A stretch of DNA of 64,000 nucleotides from Numida meleagris (taxonomy: Eukaryota; Chordata; Aves; Galliformes; Numididae), in the NCBI RefSeq assembly GCF_002078875.1, contig NC_034438.1, forward strand, positions 68,159,484-68,223,483, read 5' to 3'. Positions within the stretch are counted from its first letter, which is position 1; the number at the start of each line of letters is the position of its first letter. Below, piece after piece: positions 49,132 through 62,200 of the stretch. The position numbers and the translations under genes were made by a program. The notes beneath the pieces were generated by a model. That model made no database searches, was not told the DNA's origin, and saw only the letters and a list, made by a program, of their open reading frames with translations.

Positions 49132-50305
49132 AACTAAGCCTGTACGTAAACAGTTTATTTTCAAATGAACTCTTCATGGACTTAAAAAGTAAAATAAACC
49201 AAATTAAAAATGCCTACTTTTAAATAAAAAGTACTTGAAATGAATTCATAGACCTTTTCATTACGCAACAAAATGTTCTTCAAGCCCCAAACTTAAATAT
49301 CCATGTAATACAGTTTATTTTACACTCCTTGTAAATATGAATTGTAATTCAATCTTTTAGAAGATTTATTTATTGAAATTTGAATGATGAATTCATGAAA
49401 TCACACGCTCTTGTCAGCTGAGGAATTTTAATGAATACACTGTTTTATTTGTATAGCAATCCCTACAGCTTATGAAATAAAGAGATGACATAAAAGGATT
49501 TCACATTCAAATAAATTTATTTTTTCAATTGCTGACACATCACTCTGTCTTTTAAGTAAAATGAACCGATTTTTTAATTCTATTTGATTTTAAATGATTG
49601 TAACTGAATGTTTCAGCATAAAGAGGAATTTACCCTGCAATAACTCCAGTTGGTAGACATTTAAAGTTTTCAGATTTTTATGCACTAAATACCAGAAACA
49701 TTTATCTTGAGAAAGTGAGAGGTTCATGCCATTTATTAGTGCTTATACTTAATGATTGCTTTCCTCCCATACATTACTTGTGGAGAAAAAGTAATTTGTA
49801 CTATTTTTAAGATAGAATCAGAATCAGAGAGGTTGATTTACCATTGCTTTATGAATGTGATTTTAAGAGTTATGAAGTCCAGTTTTGGAGAAGTTGTAAA
49901 TTGTACATATTGTGTTACATTTTCTCCTTAGCATCAACATCACTTACTAATGATGCAGATAAAAAAGAAAAGATGTTCTACAGCTAAAGCAACAATGAAT
50001 TAAATTCAGTATAAATTATGGGCTACGCGGCTGTAGGCTGTGAGGAATGGAAATTTGTAGAAATAGGTCATCAAGTATGGTGAAGTGTTATTTGTTGCTA
50101 GTGCATATAAAATGCACACAACTGCAAATACAAAAAAACCCAACAACTTAATATTGCATAGTTAGAAGTCTTACTTCAGTGATCTTACTGTTCTGAAATA
50201 ACTGCCACACTGACGCTGCAGTTTTCTGCCATATTCAAAACACTTATTATGGCAGTGATACAGATAGAAGAATAAACTAGAGGTTTTTTTTTTTTTTTTT
50301 CTGTT

Positions 50306-50345
50306 ACATATTAAGTTGTAGAAAAACATATTAAGTTGTAGAAAA
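50306..50345. repeat. Perfect 20-bp tandem duplication
   Basis: The unit ACATATTAAGTTGTAGAAAA occurs twice in a row without mismatch (50306-50325 and 50326-50345), next to a poly-T run. An exact dimer suggests a recent slippage or duplication event. Confidence 0.95.
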
Positions 50346-50823
50346 ATATTTTTATCCATTAAAAAAAAATACAAAACTGTAATATACAACTCAAATATGT
50401 CAATTTATATTCTGTCCAAAATATTTTTTTTCAGTATCAACATTATGGAAATTCAAGGTCTAATGTTGTATTTCAAAAATTCATCAAATCAGGCATTTAA
50501 CTCAAGTGATGAATTTTTAATAATATGTATTTTTTCAAGCAATGTTGGATATATTTACCCACAGTTCTCTCCCTTCAGCCTATTAGTAATTCCAAGGTGA
50601 AAGCTAGAAAACAGTTTGTGTGGTTTTTTTGTTTTTCCTGAGTCGGGATTTCACCTCTCAAGGCTTTATCCTTCCTTTTTTTCCTACTAAAGGAGTCCTA
50701 ATTTGGTCAATGTATCTACTTGGAAGTATAAACCAGAAGAAGAAGCCAGAGATTTCAAATGAACTTAATATTTAAAGATTTCTTTTTTCATAACACTCAT
50801 AAGCATTAAGTTAAAATGTTTTC

Positions 50824-50865
50824 AAAAAAACAACCAACCAAACCAAACCACCACCAAAAAAATCT
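50824..50865. repeat. A/C-rich simple sequence
   Basis: (CAAC/CAAA)n-type sequence ends in ACCACCACCAAAAAAATCT at 50847-50865. The same 19 bases occur at 17181-17199, next to the A/C-rich dimer there. This is probably convergent low-complexity sequence or a shared simple-repeat family. Confidence 0.8.
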
Positions 50866-51341
50866 AAGCCAGTTTAATAAGGCTAAAATCCTTTCTCACA
50901 AGGATATTACTGTTCCTGAGAGACAGAAGAATGACCACAGCATAGCCAAAACAGAAAAGCACTGAGTGGCTTTCAGCTGTGGCACTGAGGGAGCAAACCT
51001 TTTCACTCTAACTGTGAGGCAATATCCATGCCCAATGTAATTGTCATTTGGAATTACATAGCATGTTTCTGAAAGTGAACTCTCGAAAGACAATTGAAAA
51101 GCTTTTAGGCTGGAGACAGCCAGCTTTCACCAGAGATTGAACTGAGAAACTTAACTTTCCAGGTGGAAAAGCACAAAGTCACTTGGGTGGAAGAGGAGAC
51201 AAGCAAAATAAATGAATAAACACGTAAATAAAGTAAGGCACTGCTGGAAACAGGAGGGCTGAATCAGGCTGTGGGTATTTTCAGGAATTCTCCCTACAAC
51301 AAACATGGCTTTTGTCTTTTTACTTATGGATAGGTGGTTTA

Positions 51342-51443
51342 TGCCCCACCAGGGGCAACAGGACCTGGAAAGTCCTCCAGACAGGGCCGCACCAGGCCCT
51401 GTACAGGCCTTGCTTGCTTTCTTCCCGTGTGTGCAAGCAAGGC
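51342..51443. other. Cluster of four short hairpins, possible structured RNA
   Basis: Four inverted repeats follow one another in 102 bp of GC-rich DNA. They are TGCCCC/GGGGCA (51342-51357, 4-nt loop), AGGAC/GTCCT (51360-51376, 7-nt loop), ACAGGGCC/GGCCCTGT (51381-51402, 6-nt loop) and GCCTTGCTTGC/GCAAGCAAGGC (51407-51443, 15-nt loop). All stems are perfect. A competing stem CTGGA/TCCAG overlaps the second. Both strands could fold, so polarity is unknown. No coding sense is evident, although open frames of 111 codons (minus) and 77 codons (plus) cross it. It may be a structured non-coding RNA, a remnant of a palindromic repeat, or chance in a GC-rich patch. Confidence 0.4.
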
Positions 51444-54400
51444 ATTTGTTCTCTTCATATACAGAGAAGAAAAATATGCTCTTCAAATTTAAGCTCTACC
51501 TAGGCTGGTATTCAAACAAAACTCAGCAAAAGAAATAAGATCACAGCAGATTTTATCTAGAGTGCATTGTTTAAATGTGATTCCAACTAACAGCACTTCA
51601 CATTTAATAAGAATCAGCTGATACTGGGCCCTTCCCATTCTGCTGAGCTCTGCAGTCTATTTGGAATAACATTTCACTAAGTATCAAATTTATCTGCTTC
51701 ATCTCCACTCCTATTGATTATTTTGTGTTTCCCTCTTGTACTGGATGTTCCTTCTACTGCCATTGCAGTCTGCCTTGTAAATATAAATGAAAGAAGAAAA
51801 ATCTCACTCTGGGGAAGAAAAAAAGACATGGCTGCGCTCAGGGAGGTTAAACATTTACATGTTTCTCTTTCAAGGTGTAAAATTTTCAGGAAAAAGAAAG
51901 GCAGTTTTCCTGCCACATACAGAAAAAAAACCCCACCTATTTTGCTTGTCAGAAAACTCTCAATTTCATGCACTTTTAACAAACTTACTATTGGGTAGTA
52001 AGGGATAATGCCTCAGATCCCACCTGAAAATGAATGGGCTTATAGCAAGATGCTGCACCCTGTCTTCAGCAAGCAGGAGCGTCCTGTAAGGACTTGCAAG
52101 ACATTCTTATGCTATGTATTAAGAAGGATAGGCTCATTACAAAGCCAGGATGGTTTTCCAAGATCATTTAGAAGGTTTGTATGAGAGAGAAGAACATTTT
52201 AAGATAAAGGCATATACTCAGAGTGTAAAATCTTTAAATCTTCTTATCTTCATTTACTTTCTGTTATATTTCAGTATGCTTGTAGGCACAAATTAATTAT
52301 GTAACACTACCTTTTTTGCCTAAAAGTAATTATCCGAAAGGATTAAAGTATTTTATAAAGTATTTTTTTCAATTGAATGTGTCAGATTTCCTTCTGATAA
52401 AAACAGCTGGTGTTCTTTCTTTCCACCAGATGAAAACTTGGATGTCATTTCATTTGACATAATGCCTCCATTTTATCCAAACACAACCAAGACTATCCAA
52501 ATGCTACCAAGTAATCTGCTCTTGACTACTTTTATTCTCCCAAAAATATTTTGATGAGAAAATGACGTAGTTCTTCGCAAATATTTTCTGACTGTTTTAC
52601 ACCACTTCAGAACTGATGCCCTTTCTAAGTGTGGCAATATTAAGATACTTTTGAAATATCAGTTATAGAATTTATGAATTTTATCCAAATAATGTTAATT
52701 ATTGATAACTATGCCTAGTGTTAAAAGTAGTTTCTATTGTAAGTGTATTGGATACTATTTTTTGCCTTTTTGTATATTGAGTTACCTATTACAAATCATT
52801 TTCCAGAAACTTTCATATACATATACATAATTTCATTTCTTCCACTACATGTAGAGGTTAAAAATTTCTCTGAATTTTTTCCATTGTTTTCAACAACTCT
52901 TTTGAACCATGAACATCAGTAATAGCCTCATTTACAACATGTGCAGACACAATACTACTTTCTGTCCCTTGTTGATGTTTTCTGGATTATATGACTTGTG
53001 AATGTCATGCTTGTCTGTAATTTCTGCATGCATTCTTGCTAGGCATTATGTTTGTGGTGAAATTCTAAGCCCTGTTTTTACAGCCCTTATACATACAGGG
53101 ATGTATATATCCTAGGAAAAGTCAAAGTAAGATGTCATTAACCAGACTTGACAGCTGTGATTTTCTGGTGAAACCACTGACACATTTCCTCCCAGAAGCC
53201 AGTGGCAAAATTCCAACAGACTTCAGCAAAGCAAGGATTTCCCCTTTCACTTCTAAAATGCACCTGAGTGAACAGCGGTAGAATATTCAGTGAAGAAATA
53301 ATACATACTACCCATACACGCAATTACAAATGAGTGTCTTTTTCAAGACATGTAACTGAACAAGCAGCTTTCTTCTCTTGTGAGGAAAGTGGAACTGAAA
53401 TGCAATCAACATATTTTGTTACCTTTTATTAGAGTTTTGTTTTAGAAGAAGAATTTCTTTGTTGTTTTCCCCAGTGCATCCCTCGCTGCAATTAAAAGCT
53501 ATTATTTTCCTCACATGTAATGCTCATTACAACACAGTGAAATATCTTAAAATATATAGGGCAGAATAGGTCATTATATCATATAGTAATTGTCTGTATT
53601 TTATATGAATGGATCCTTATCAACATTATATTAATAGTATTATAACAGGTTAGACATTATCAGGTACTAGTGTAAGAGAAATAATTTTAAATAAGTTATA
53701 TATTGATTATGCTTTACAGCACATTACAAAGGCAGTTGGAAAGAATGTTCTACACCAGCAAAACACTTGAGATCTGATCCTTTCACAGTATGTCCATTAG
53801 AGACCACTAAGTTTTGAAAGTGCTGAACAAAAATGTAGCAGATCCCTATGAAATCAGTAACAGTAAGCCCAAAGAAAAGAAAAATTGAATAAAAACCTCA
53901 CATAAAAAATGAAAACACAATAGGTAGGTTAATTTATGGTACCAGGCTGCAAATGCCTACTTTCCTAGAATAAGGCACAGTTAGAAAGGTCAGTTTTACA
54001 AGTACAGTGATGTGTTGCCAATTTATTTTCATGCATCCTTAACAAGTTCTATTTTGTCTCTCATCTGGTGCTGAAGAAAGGTATTGATCGCCAAAGGTGT
54101 TCTAGCTGCTTACTTCTAACAAAGAACCGATATGGGACAACTTTTTTACCTTATCAGACATAAACGAGATACAAGAAGTCTAGAGCCTTGACACTACAGG
54201 TGGGAATGGTTATATAAAGCATCATTATTTCTCAAGTATGTCTACCTAGTTGCCGCCCACTGACATCAGTAATGAATAAAGACAGATACCAAGTTCTCCT
54301 GTGATTCTCTCAGTGCAAAGTCAATTCTCTGGCTCTCTTCAACAGTGGACATCAAAAGGTTGTTAGCTTTTCAAGTTACTCATTCTCATTGATCTTCTGT

Positions 54401-57400
54401 CTACAAAGCAACAACAGGTACAATATTGCTAGGCTGCAGATAAATTGCTCACACCGTCTGGGGAGTGAAGATTTTTTAACTAAGTCCTTTTCACATAAGG
54501 CCTACACTACATATGGTTTAATTTCAAAAGCATCAACAGACTTACACTGTCCTTGCATATTGCTTCACAGATAGATCTGTCTATAATCACTGCTATTACA
54601 ACAGTATGACAACAGTCAGCCTCCTCAGCAGGAGTTATACACATAGCTACTAGGTCTTGTAAAAGCAAGAAAACCCTATCCAGCCACTTAAGACCACTAA
54701 CAACCTGCTTCATGCAAGATATATATAAGTACTGCACAGCAGACAAATTGTTGACTCACATTTTCAAATCCTCAGAGCTTTAGCTAAATAAAACATCCAA
54801 CCAGTGAGTGAAAATAAGAGTCATTTCTTTTTTTTACCTTCTGATACAGCTAGCCACAGAAAGAATGATCACCCGTGGTCCTATCTTTGTGAAGACTCAG
54901 CAAAATAGAGTAAAATACAGTTTATGGGGGTCTAGACAGAAGCTTATCATTTGTATAGGTCTGGCAAGAATTTCTCTGCTGTGTGCTTGTAGTAGGCCAG
55001 CTTAAGAGCTACCGAATTGTCTGTACTGTGGTCATAAGCCAAATGCATGAGCAATGACTGAGGCTGACACCACTGCTGATAAACTACAGAGATTTAAATG
55101 TAACTAAAAACCCATAATATAAAGCAAGAGTAAGCAGATAATTTTTTTTTATTTTAATTTAAAGTCATTAAATCTGAACAAAACTCAGACCTTAATGTCG
55201 ACAGCAGCATGCAGATAAAAAATGTCTTGCCAATAGGGAGTCTGTGGCACGTTACATTCTGTTCACACAGTTTTCTCAGAGTTGATGACAACTAAAATTT
55301 TGGCATATATATACACATGCATGGGCAGTAAGATATTTGCTAAAGAATCAATACTTCACTTATCCGTATCTAAAATCCCTGTGTTTGTGTTACAGTTCAG
55401 TTGATTAATTATTAATTAATTATAAATAAATTAATTATTTAGTGGTATACCAATGAAAAAAGAAGCAGGGAAGGATTGAAAATCCATTCAGTCAAAATAA
55501 CTGTTCATCAGTACAACATGAAATTTCTACACAGAGTTACAGGACGGCTTGAAGATTCGTTATACAAGATCAGTTTCAAAGGCTTGTGATGAAATCTGGC
55601 ACCCTTTCAATGCTAAATTAGAAGTAGAAATTTGATTTGAGTCAACACTTCTCCACACTCTGAAAATCAGAGCTTGAACTAAAATCCATGACAGTCTCTG
55701 TGTTAGCTTGCAATGCTGCCATCAAACCAGCAAGTGCTCTAGAAGGATGTGGGACTTATTACTTCAAGAAAGTAAAGCAACTGAGAATATAAAATTATTG
55801 ACTGATGCAGACCTTCTAAAAAAGAGGGGCAGTGGTCCTGCTCTGTGAAGGCACTGAAGCAACTACCACTTTTAAAAACAACATATTTCCTTTCATGCTT
55901 CAGCGTATCTTCCAAAACAGTAAAAATTCAGCCGGGACAAGACTTCTCCCCTCAACCAAGAAAACACATTTATCCCACCTTTCCAAAATTAGGATTTTAT
56001 ATTCTGTTCCATTCTGGTTCCTCCAAGAGCAAGAAGGTCCCTGAATAAACCAAAATTCATAATCACAGAATCAAGCACAAAATGTTAATTTGGCTAATTA
56101 CTTTGACGGTTTACTTTAAAGCATTAATCATTAACACTCAGGCTTTGCTTCTCTATTTAGTTTACTTACCAGTCCTAAATGGCAAAATATCATAGCTACA
56201 CTCTTTCAAAACCCAGCATCTTTTACTTTCAGTGCTTATGAATCCTGTGAGAGCTTATACACTCTTCAGCACTTTGTCTTCCAGCCACTGAATTTATTCA
56301 GCTCTTGCCTTTAGTGCAAACAGAATTAAATTGCATTGAAGGCACCCTGGAAGTGTACAATGGGCAGGTGGAGAATGACCACAAGAGTTCATTTACACTG
56401 CTTTCTCACCTTGTCTCCATCCTAGACTTCAGAGAATCAATAAAAGTTATCAGCAGCTTCAGTATGTTTACTTCAAATGGTGGAAGGGCTTGGCTTTATC
56501 TCAAGACACAAAAGCAGCTTAGGGCTCCCTCCTGATCTCCCTTTTTCACTGGAGGGAGAAATTCCCACCATTTTTGTTACCTGATGCACTATGATTCCAA
56601 TTTCCCATGCAGTAAATCTTCAGCATTCAGTAACTATAAATGCTACCTACTAAATGTTACCTATAAATGAATATTTCAAAGTGTTGCTATTGATATACAA
56701 CAATAGCCTATTGAGCTAAGGCTGTGTAATCAATGATTCTGCATTTCACAGCCTCAGAAGAACAGTTCTGCATGATTGGACATTGGACTCTTACCTGTTT
56801 AAGTGCAAGTCAGCCATTTCAAGGGCCTTTTTAAAGACAAATTTCAAGCACTTAGGGAAGTTTCTGAACCCTGTATTTCAGCTATGTAAATTAAAGCTTA
56901 CATGCCTTCATTTATAAAAATTTTAGACCCATCTTAACTGATAGTAAAGATTCCTCAAGTTAGTAGGTAAAGAACATTCCTAATATTTCTAAAGACATTT
57001 TGTAAGCTTCTTTAGACACAGTAAAGAGAAAAAAGTCGGTTTCAAGGATAGTTCTTCAAGACCTCAGAAATTATTAAAAAGATGTGTGTAAAAGCAAAGA
57101 AAAAACTATTAATTCACCCTTGATCAGGAAGGAAACTGATGTTTCCTCAATAACTACCAGTCTGCACAGGCTGCTCTTGCTTCTGTTCTTTAAGATTCTC
57201 TGCCTTGTTTGCACATGACGTTTGCTGAAAGGCTAAGCTAAGCCTGAGAAGAAAGGGAAGATGGAAGGAACTCACAACCTTTTTTTTTTTTTTTTAATTA
57301 GAAAATTTTATTTTTCTTTAAACAATCATGGCACAAACCAAGAAGCATCACTAAATTAATGGACCATAAGAGACTTCCTGGATTGAAGTAGGTTGACTGA

Positions 57401-58919
57401 ATAATCAAATTCTCAGGGCTAATGGAAATAATAAACCTTATTCAGTCTAACCTTGCAAAAAAAGGGGAAAAAAAAAGCCTACTTAAAGTTTTTGTTGGAG
57501 AGATTTTTACATCAAATACCTAATGAGATAGAAAACATGCATGAATAATTATTTTTACTTACTGTTCCTATTAAAGAAAAGATGAGCTATAATTCTTTCG
57601 CTCAGAAATAAAAATCTTCCCTGATCATTCACATTACATATGCTTTTTATTTTTTATTCAAAGACAGCACATTTAAATTGAGTTTCAATAGGCAGAGGAA
57701 ATATGTGTCTTAATAAAAAGAATGTTTTTCTCTCCTCTTTATAATATTTTAATTACTTTTAAGGAGTTGAATGGGCATGGTAGAAAATTTTTTACCTTAT
57801 CCCACAGCAACAAAATAAAAGTCAGAAACCTCTCTCAGAAGTGTAAATGAATTGTTCTCAAGTATCAACTGAAAAGTAGTTTCAAGTTTCCTGTGAAAAC
57901 AGTAGTGCTGTCAGCAACTCTAGAATTTAGCTTTTAAATTCAGAAGTCTCAGTACACATTTTAATATGTTTCTAAGAGAAAACACTGCACTGATATTGAA
58001 TAACCTGGTTACTAAATCTCAGTATAAATATTACTGGAGAAGTATATTTATTTTGACTTTAAGTGGCAAAGGTGTCTAATTTTGTTATATTCATGGCTCG
58101 AAAGGTGTTGATCAACCACCTATGCTATAACTTGACTAGGAAGGACTCAAGAAATGTTAGTGTCTGTGGTGCTGTTTTTTTTCTTCTAAATGAAGCTTCC
58201 CTCAAAGTGTCACTCAGTCACAGCTGTATGCTAGATAAGCAACATGACAAAAATTAGCATGCACATTTTCCATAAGAATATTGTGTTTTGCTGAGGCTAA
58301 AAGGGATATCGTCTATGTTTTTCATCTGCATAAAATTAAAATACGGTTCTTGATTTTGTTAAAGATGATACCACATGGGGTAATGGTGGTATTTTCAGAC
58401 ACTTTGACCTGAAGACTTTTTTCTTTCTTACCAAAAAAGTATGCCCCAATTTTTTCTGCTATATTTATTTTACATAAATGGCAAAGGGGTTTTTACTACT
58501 TACTGTCATTAAAGCCATTGTGTTGGAACTAGAGTTCTGCCCCTCTGGCTGACATTGCAGCCCTGTTTCTCCTATTTTATAGTTATGCATAAGAAAACTG
58601 GCTCATGGAAAGAAAAATTCCAGAATCAAGAGTGTAATATCAGCCTATCTTTAGGCAGAAGAGCTTGAAGAGCCTTTTCAGGTATTCTGTAGGTGGCTGG
58701 GATTTCTTTGTAACCTTTGATGTAAACCTCTTTTGTAACCTTTGATGTTCTGTAAAATTCTCAAACCTTAAAAATTTATTATGTCCAGACTCTCTTATCG
58801 TTAGTTGTAGCTGGAGAGCATTTGAGTTCAGACTGCCTGTTGCATTGCCCTAGTACTACAGAAAGTTGTTTTAATGCCATGTAATTATCTTCCCCTCACT
58901 TACAAATTTTACTCTACCT
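51444..58919. other. AT-rich intergenic DNA, no gene seen
   Basis: About 7.5 kb holds no gene, RNA gene or interspersed repeat that I recognise. It contains an AT-only TTAATTATTAATTAATTATA stretch at 55403-55441, a T run at about 57282-57297 and a 17-bp direct repeat (TTTGTAACCTTTGATGT at 58707-58723 and 58732-58748). The words 'ataatcacagaatcaagcac' at 56057-56077 resemble a CR1 tail but are too short to call. Confidence 0.5.
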
Positions 58920-59255
58920 AACAGATGTACATCTCTTTCTATGCTTTCTCTCAAAACTTTAGAACTGCCTGAAAACACTTTCAATGCCTCCTTAAAACTC
59001 TCCTTTGCTGTACTACTTGCACAAAACCCTAGCATCAATTAGGCACTGCTGAGATCACTGCCTTGTGTATTGATCAGTACTGCCTCACTGCCTTGTACTC
59101 CCCCAGCACGTCTGTTTCCAACCGTTGTCTCATCTTAAATGCACGTTGTAAACACCACGGGGAAGAAAGTTCTTATTCTTTGTTTGCACACCACCTAGCA
59201 TAAGGGAGTTCTGGACCACAGCCAAGGCATCATGATAGTACAAATATCACTATAT
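58920..59255 (+). mobile_element. Ancient L3/CR1-type LINE 3' end
   Basis: The segment follows a repeat well known from turtles, crocodilians and birds. Blocks appear in the usual order: 'ctgctgagatcactgcct', 'ccttgtactcccccagcac', 'tgtctcatcttaaatg', 'gttgtaaac', 'ctttgtttgcacaccaccta', 'gcataagggagttctgga' and then 'tagtacaaata'. I recognise these as the 3' end of an old amniote LINE of the L3/CR1 group, plus orientation. Divergence is high, with many small gaps. The class is firmer than the exact family name. Its left end is approximate. Confidence 0.65.
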
Positions 59256-62200
59256 TACATAAAAAAGGTATAAAAACTAACACACCATGGAAACATTTCT
59301 GAAGAAGGCAATTATTTTTCTCTAGAGTTATTTTCACAGGCCCCAAACCGTACAGACTCTGATGCTTTCACAGCATCTGAGCAATATGCGTTCTTCCTCC
59401 TACCCAGCACCACATTTTCAGATTTAGAATTATTATCTCCTGTTACCACTGAATATTTACACCTGCACGGAATTAGTTTTCCCAAAGCAAGCTTCTCTGT
59501 AGCTCAAATTACAGTGGAAGAATAAAACTAGAACTGCAGCTGTCTGACACAGAAAATGATCGCAGAGGAATTTTATGCTTCCTCTATTCCAGGATATATT
59601 GGGACCCAGAAATTCTCACTGAAAGGTACTGAGGTAGCCTTGGTGACCATGGGAAACTGCTGGAACAACCAGATACCACCAGAAAGCACATTCCCAAGCC
59701 TTGACATTTGTACTAACCATAAAGTATGTCAACTTATGCCATGTTTCACTGGAATGGGTGATAGTGACACAAGAACCATATGATTTTATGTTACCAAAGA
59801 AATGGAGTGATCCAAAGACACATATCACTTTTGTTACATGAAATCACTTCTTAACTAGGGCTGAAGATCTAGGTTTGAACAACAACAAAAAGGGTTAGTC
59901 TTGGGACCAACAGAGCTTGTTGAGAGAAGTTTGGAGGACGATAGGCACTAAATGATGCAAGAAAAGTAAGGTGAATTATTCCAGGAGTATGGACAGCATG
60001 AGGCGCTGCTCCAAGAAGATTAAGGGCACAGTGAAAAGTATGCTGCCACTTGGAATTTTTTTTTTTCACTGGCTTCAGTGATATTTCCTAAAGAAAGCTG
60101 ACTAGGCACACTGTAACAGATAATTAACAAAAACAAAAACTACAAATTCCTGGGCATACCTGTGAAAGTGGTTTTCTCTCACAGAAGGGAAGTCAAGGAA
60201 CTGCTCTGTATGTAGAAATAAAGAAACAGTACCGAGGGACTTATGAATCAAGAATAAAAATCCCTTTGTACATGTATGTATGTATGACAAATACCAAGCA
60301 GCAGACAAGGAAGTTGTGGGAAAGTGCCACTCCTGCAGTCACCAAGTTCTTCTGAAACCTTCTTCCTCCTAGCACTAGTACAATTCAAACAGCAAACAAA
60401 AATAAAGCACTGGAAATCGAGGGAGCGGAAGGGAATTAAGAAGGGAAAATTTGGAATTAAGAGATAATAGCCTATAAGAATATTTCTGCAAGTACTCCTT
60501 ACTTTTTATTGCTTTTTTTCTCTTCCACACATACAGTAAAAGAGTCTTAAGAAGTTGGCTGCCTTCATTTTAATACGAGGCACAAATGAGAATATGCTAT
60601 GCCTTGTAGCTTGTTAAAAAATATCTTCTAGGAATTTAGGGTTTTTTTCCAGGGGAAGAAGAGTCTGTGGAGATTAACACCCATCTCACCAGAGAGCCTT
60701 GTTAGTGAAGTATAAAAATAAATCAGATTTCTGCAGCACGATGAAACTTGTGAGCTACAACACAGAACATCTTTTTCAAACCATTTTTTCCACCCTATCT
60801 TTATTCTCACTGACTTTCCAACCAAAAGAAAGCTTGCACAATGAATATAAATCATATCCAGGAGGAATTTCTCTCTTTCCGAAAGGCTGGGAGCAGACAC
60901 ATACATGTTGTTTTATTCTTCAAACAATGCGATGAATTTTTTATAAGCTGTGAAACTCAGCAGCTTCCATGAAAGAAACACCAAAGGAAGGGTGAGACTC
61001 TGCCCTCCCCTTCCCTCTCCCCTGGTTCATTGCCTGTTCTTCAAAATTAACTTCTGCACGTGTGAGAAGCAGAACAGATTGTGGTCAGACGTATCTCCAG
61101 GAAATGAAAGGCTGTAAGTTGTACTGTGTCATGTATTTGAAAGAGCAGACGGCAAAGGATTTCTGCAGCACATTTATGCCCTCTTTCTCTGTTTGGTGAT
61201 GGGGAGGGGAGCCAAGGTGGATAATGTTGTCCCAGGGCAGAAAGGATTAATGCTGGAGGATTGGGAACTTGGGCAGATGATATTTCAAATCACTTTTGAC
61301 AAAGCTCATGAGATACTTGTCACAACAGATTGCAATGTTTGGAATTCCTTGCAGTACTGTTTTTTCCCCAGCATTCAGACTAACAGTTTATTTTCTCCCA
61401 GCTCAGCTTTGACTCACAGAAACCTTCCGAAGTTCATAAAACATAGATATTTCAGACCTGATTCTTCCCTACTAAGCAACTCATGCATGATTTATGTCTG
61501 TACAAAGCGGATGTAAGAGAACAAGACTGAACTGATTGCATTTTATACCTGCTTTTATCTGGATATAAAGGACTGCATAAATAGCAGAATATGAAGCCAT
61601 TTTCTTAAATGAGTAGAGGAAAGATCTCTTTTTCTAAACCTCATTTCCTGCTGTCATACTGGAAGTCTACTCATCACTGCATTATGTGGAGAAGAATCCC
61701 ATTTTCGCCAATGTCTTGTGGTATTTTTATGTTTGTGGAGCTAAAACAAAACTGGAGGAAGCAGAAAACACCTTTCCTTTCAGACTGGACAAGAAAACTG
61801 TTTATCTTCTTCATATAAAACCTGTTCTCTGGTTCAGACATATTTTTGCATACAGATATAGTTTGACTACCAAGGTGAGGTAAATTAGCAATGAAGTCAT
61901 GGAAAGAGCCTCTCAGCCTGGGAGTGACAGGGCTTGGCTGTATGAGTGGAAATCAGGGATGTTAATTAAGATTCTTAGGCTTGAAGTCTTGGGCACTTAC
62001 AGCTCCAAAGCATCTTTAATAATAAATGATGCAACAGGCAGGCTAACAAGACAGAAAAGAGACAAGATGGAAAATGTGAGCATGACTGAGGCTGAAAAGC
62101 ACACTGCTATGATTACTCAAGCAAGACTACACATGCCTTCTTGAGCTACAAGTGACATAGTAGAGATAGCCCTTCTAGACTTCCCTATCACTTCTCCTAG

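Larger units (their letters stand above)
49132..51341. other. AT-rich intergenic DNA with simple repeats
   Basis: I see no gene. It contains a T run (50284-50300), a 20-bp tandem duplication (50306-50345) and an A/C-rich stretch (50824-50865). CR1-like wording at 49812-49830 ('atagaatcagaatcagagag') is too short to call. Confidence 0.5.

Noticed and set aside
49812..49832. CR1-tail-like words 'atagaatcagaatcagagag'
   Set aside because: Only about 20 bases, with no adjoining 3' UTR sequence. Too short to support a feature.
51151..51538. Overlapping open frames of 111 codons (minus) and 77 codons (plus) over the hairpin cluster
   Set aside because: Open frames on both strands at the same place are usual for GC-richer patches. 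Neither product shows a domain.
56057..56077. 'ataatcacagaatcaagcac', similar to a reverse CR1 tail
   Set aside because: The match ends after about 15 bases and the following sequence is unlike CR1.
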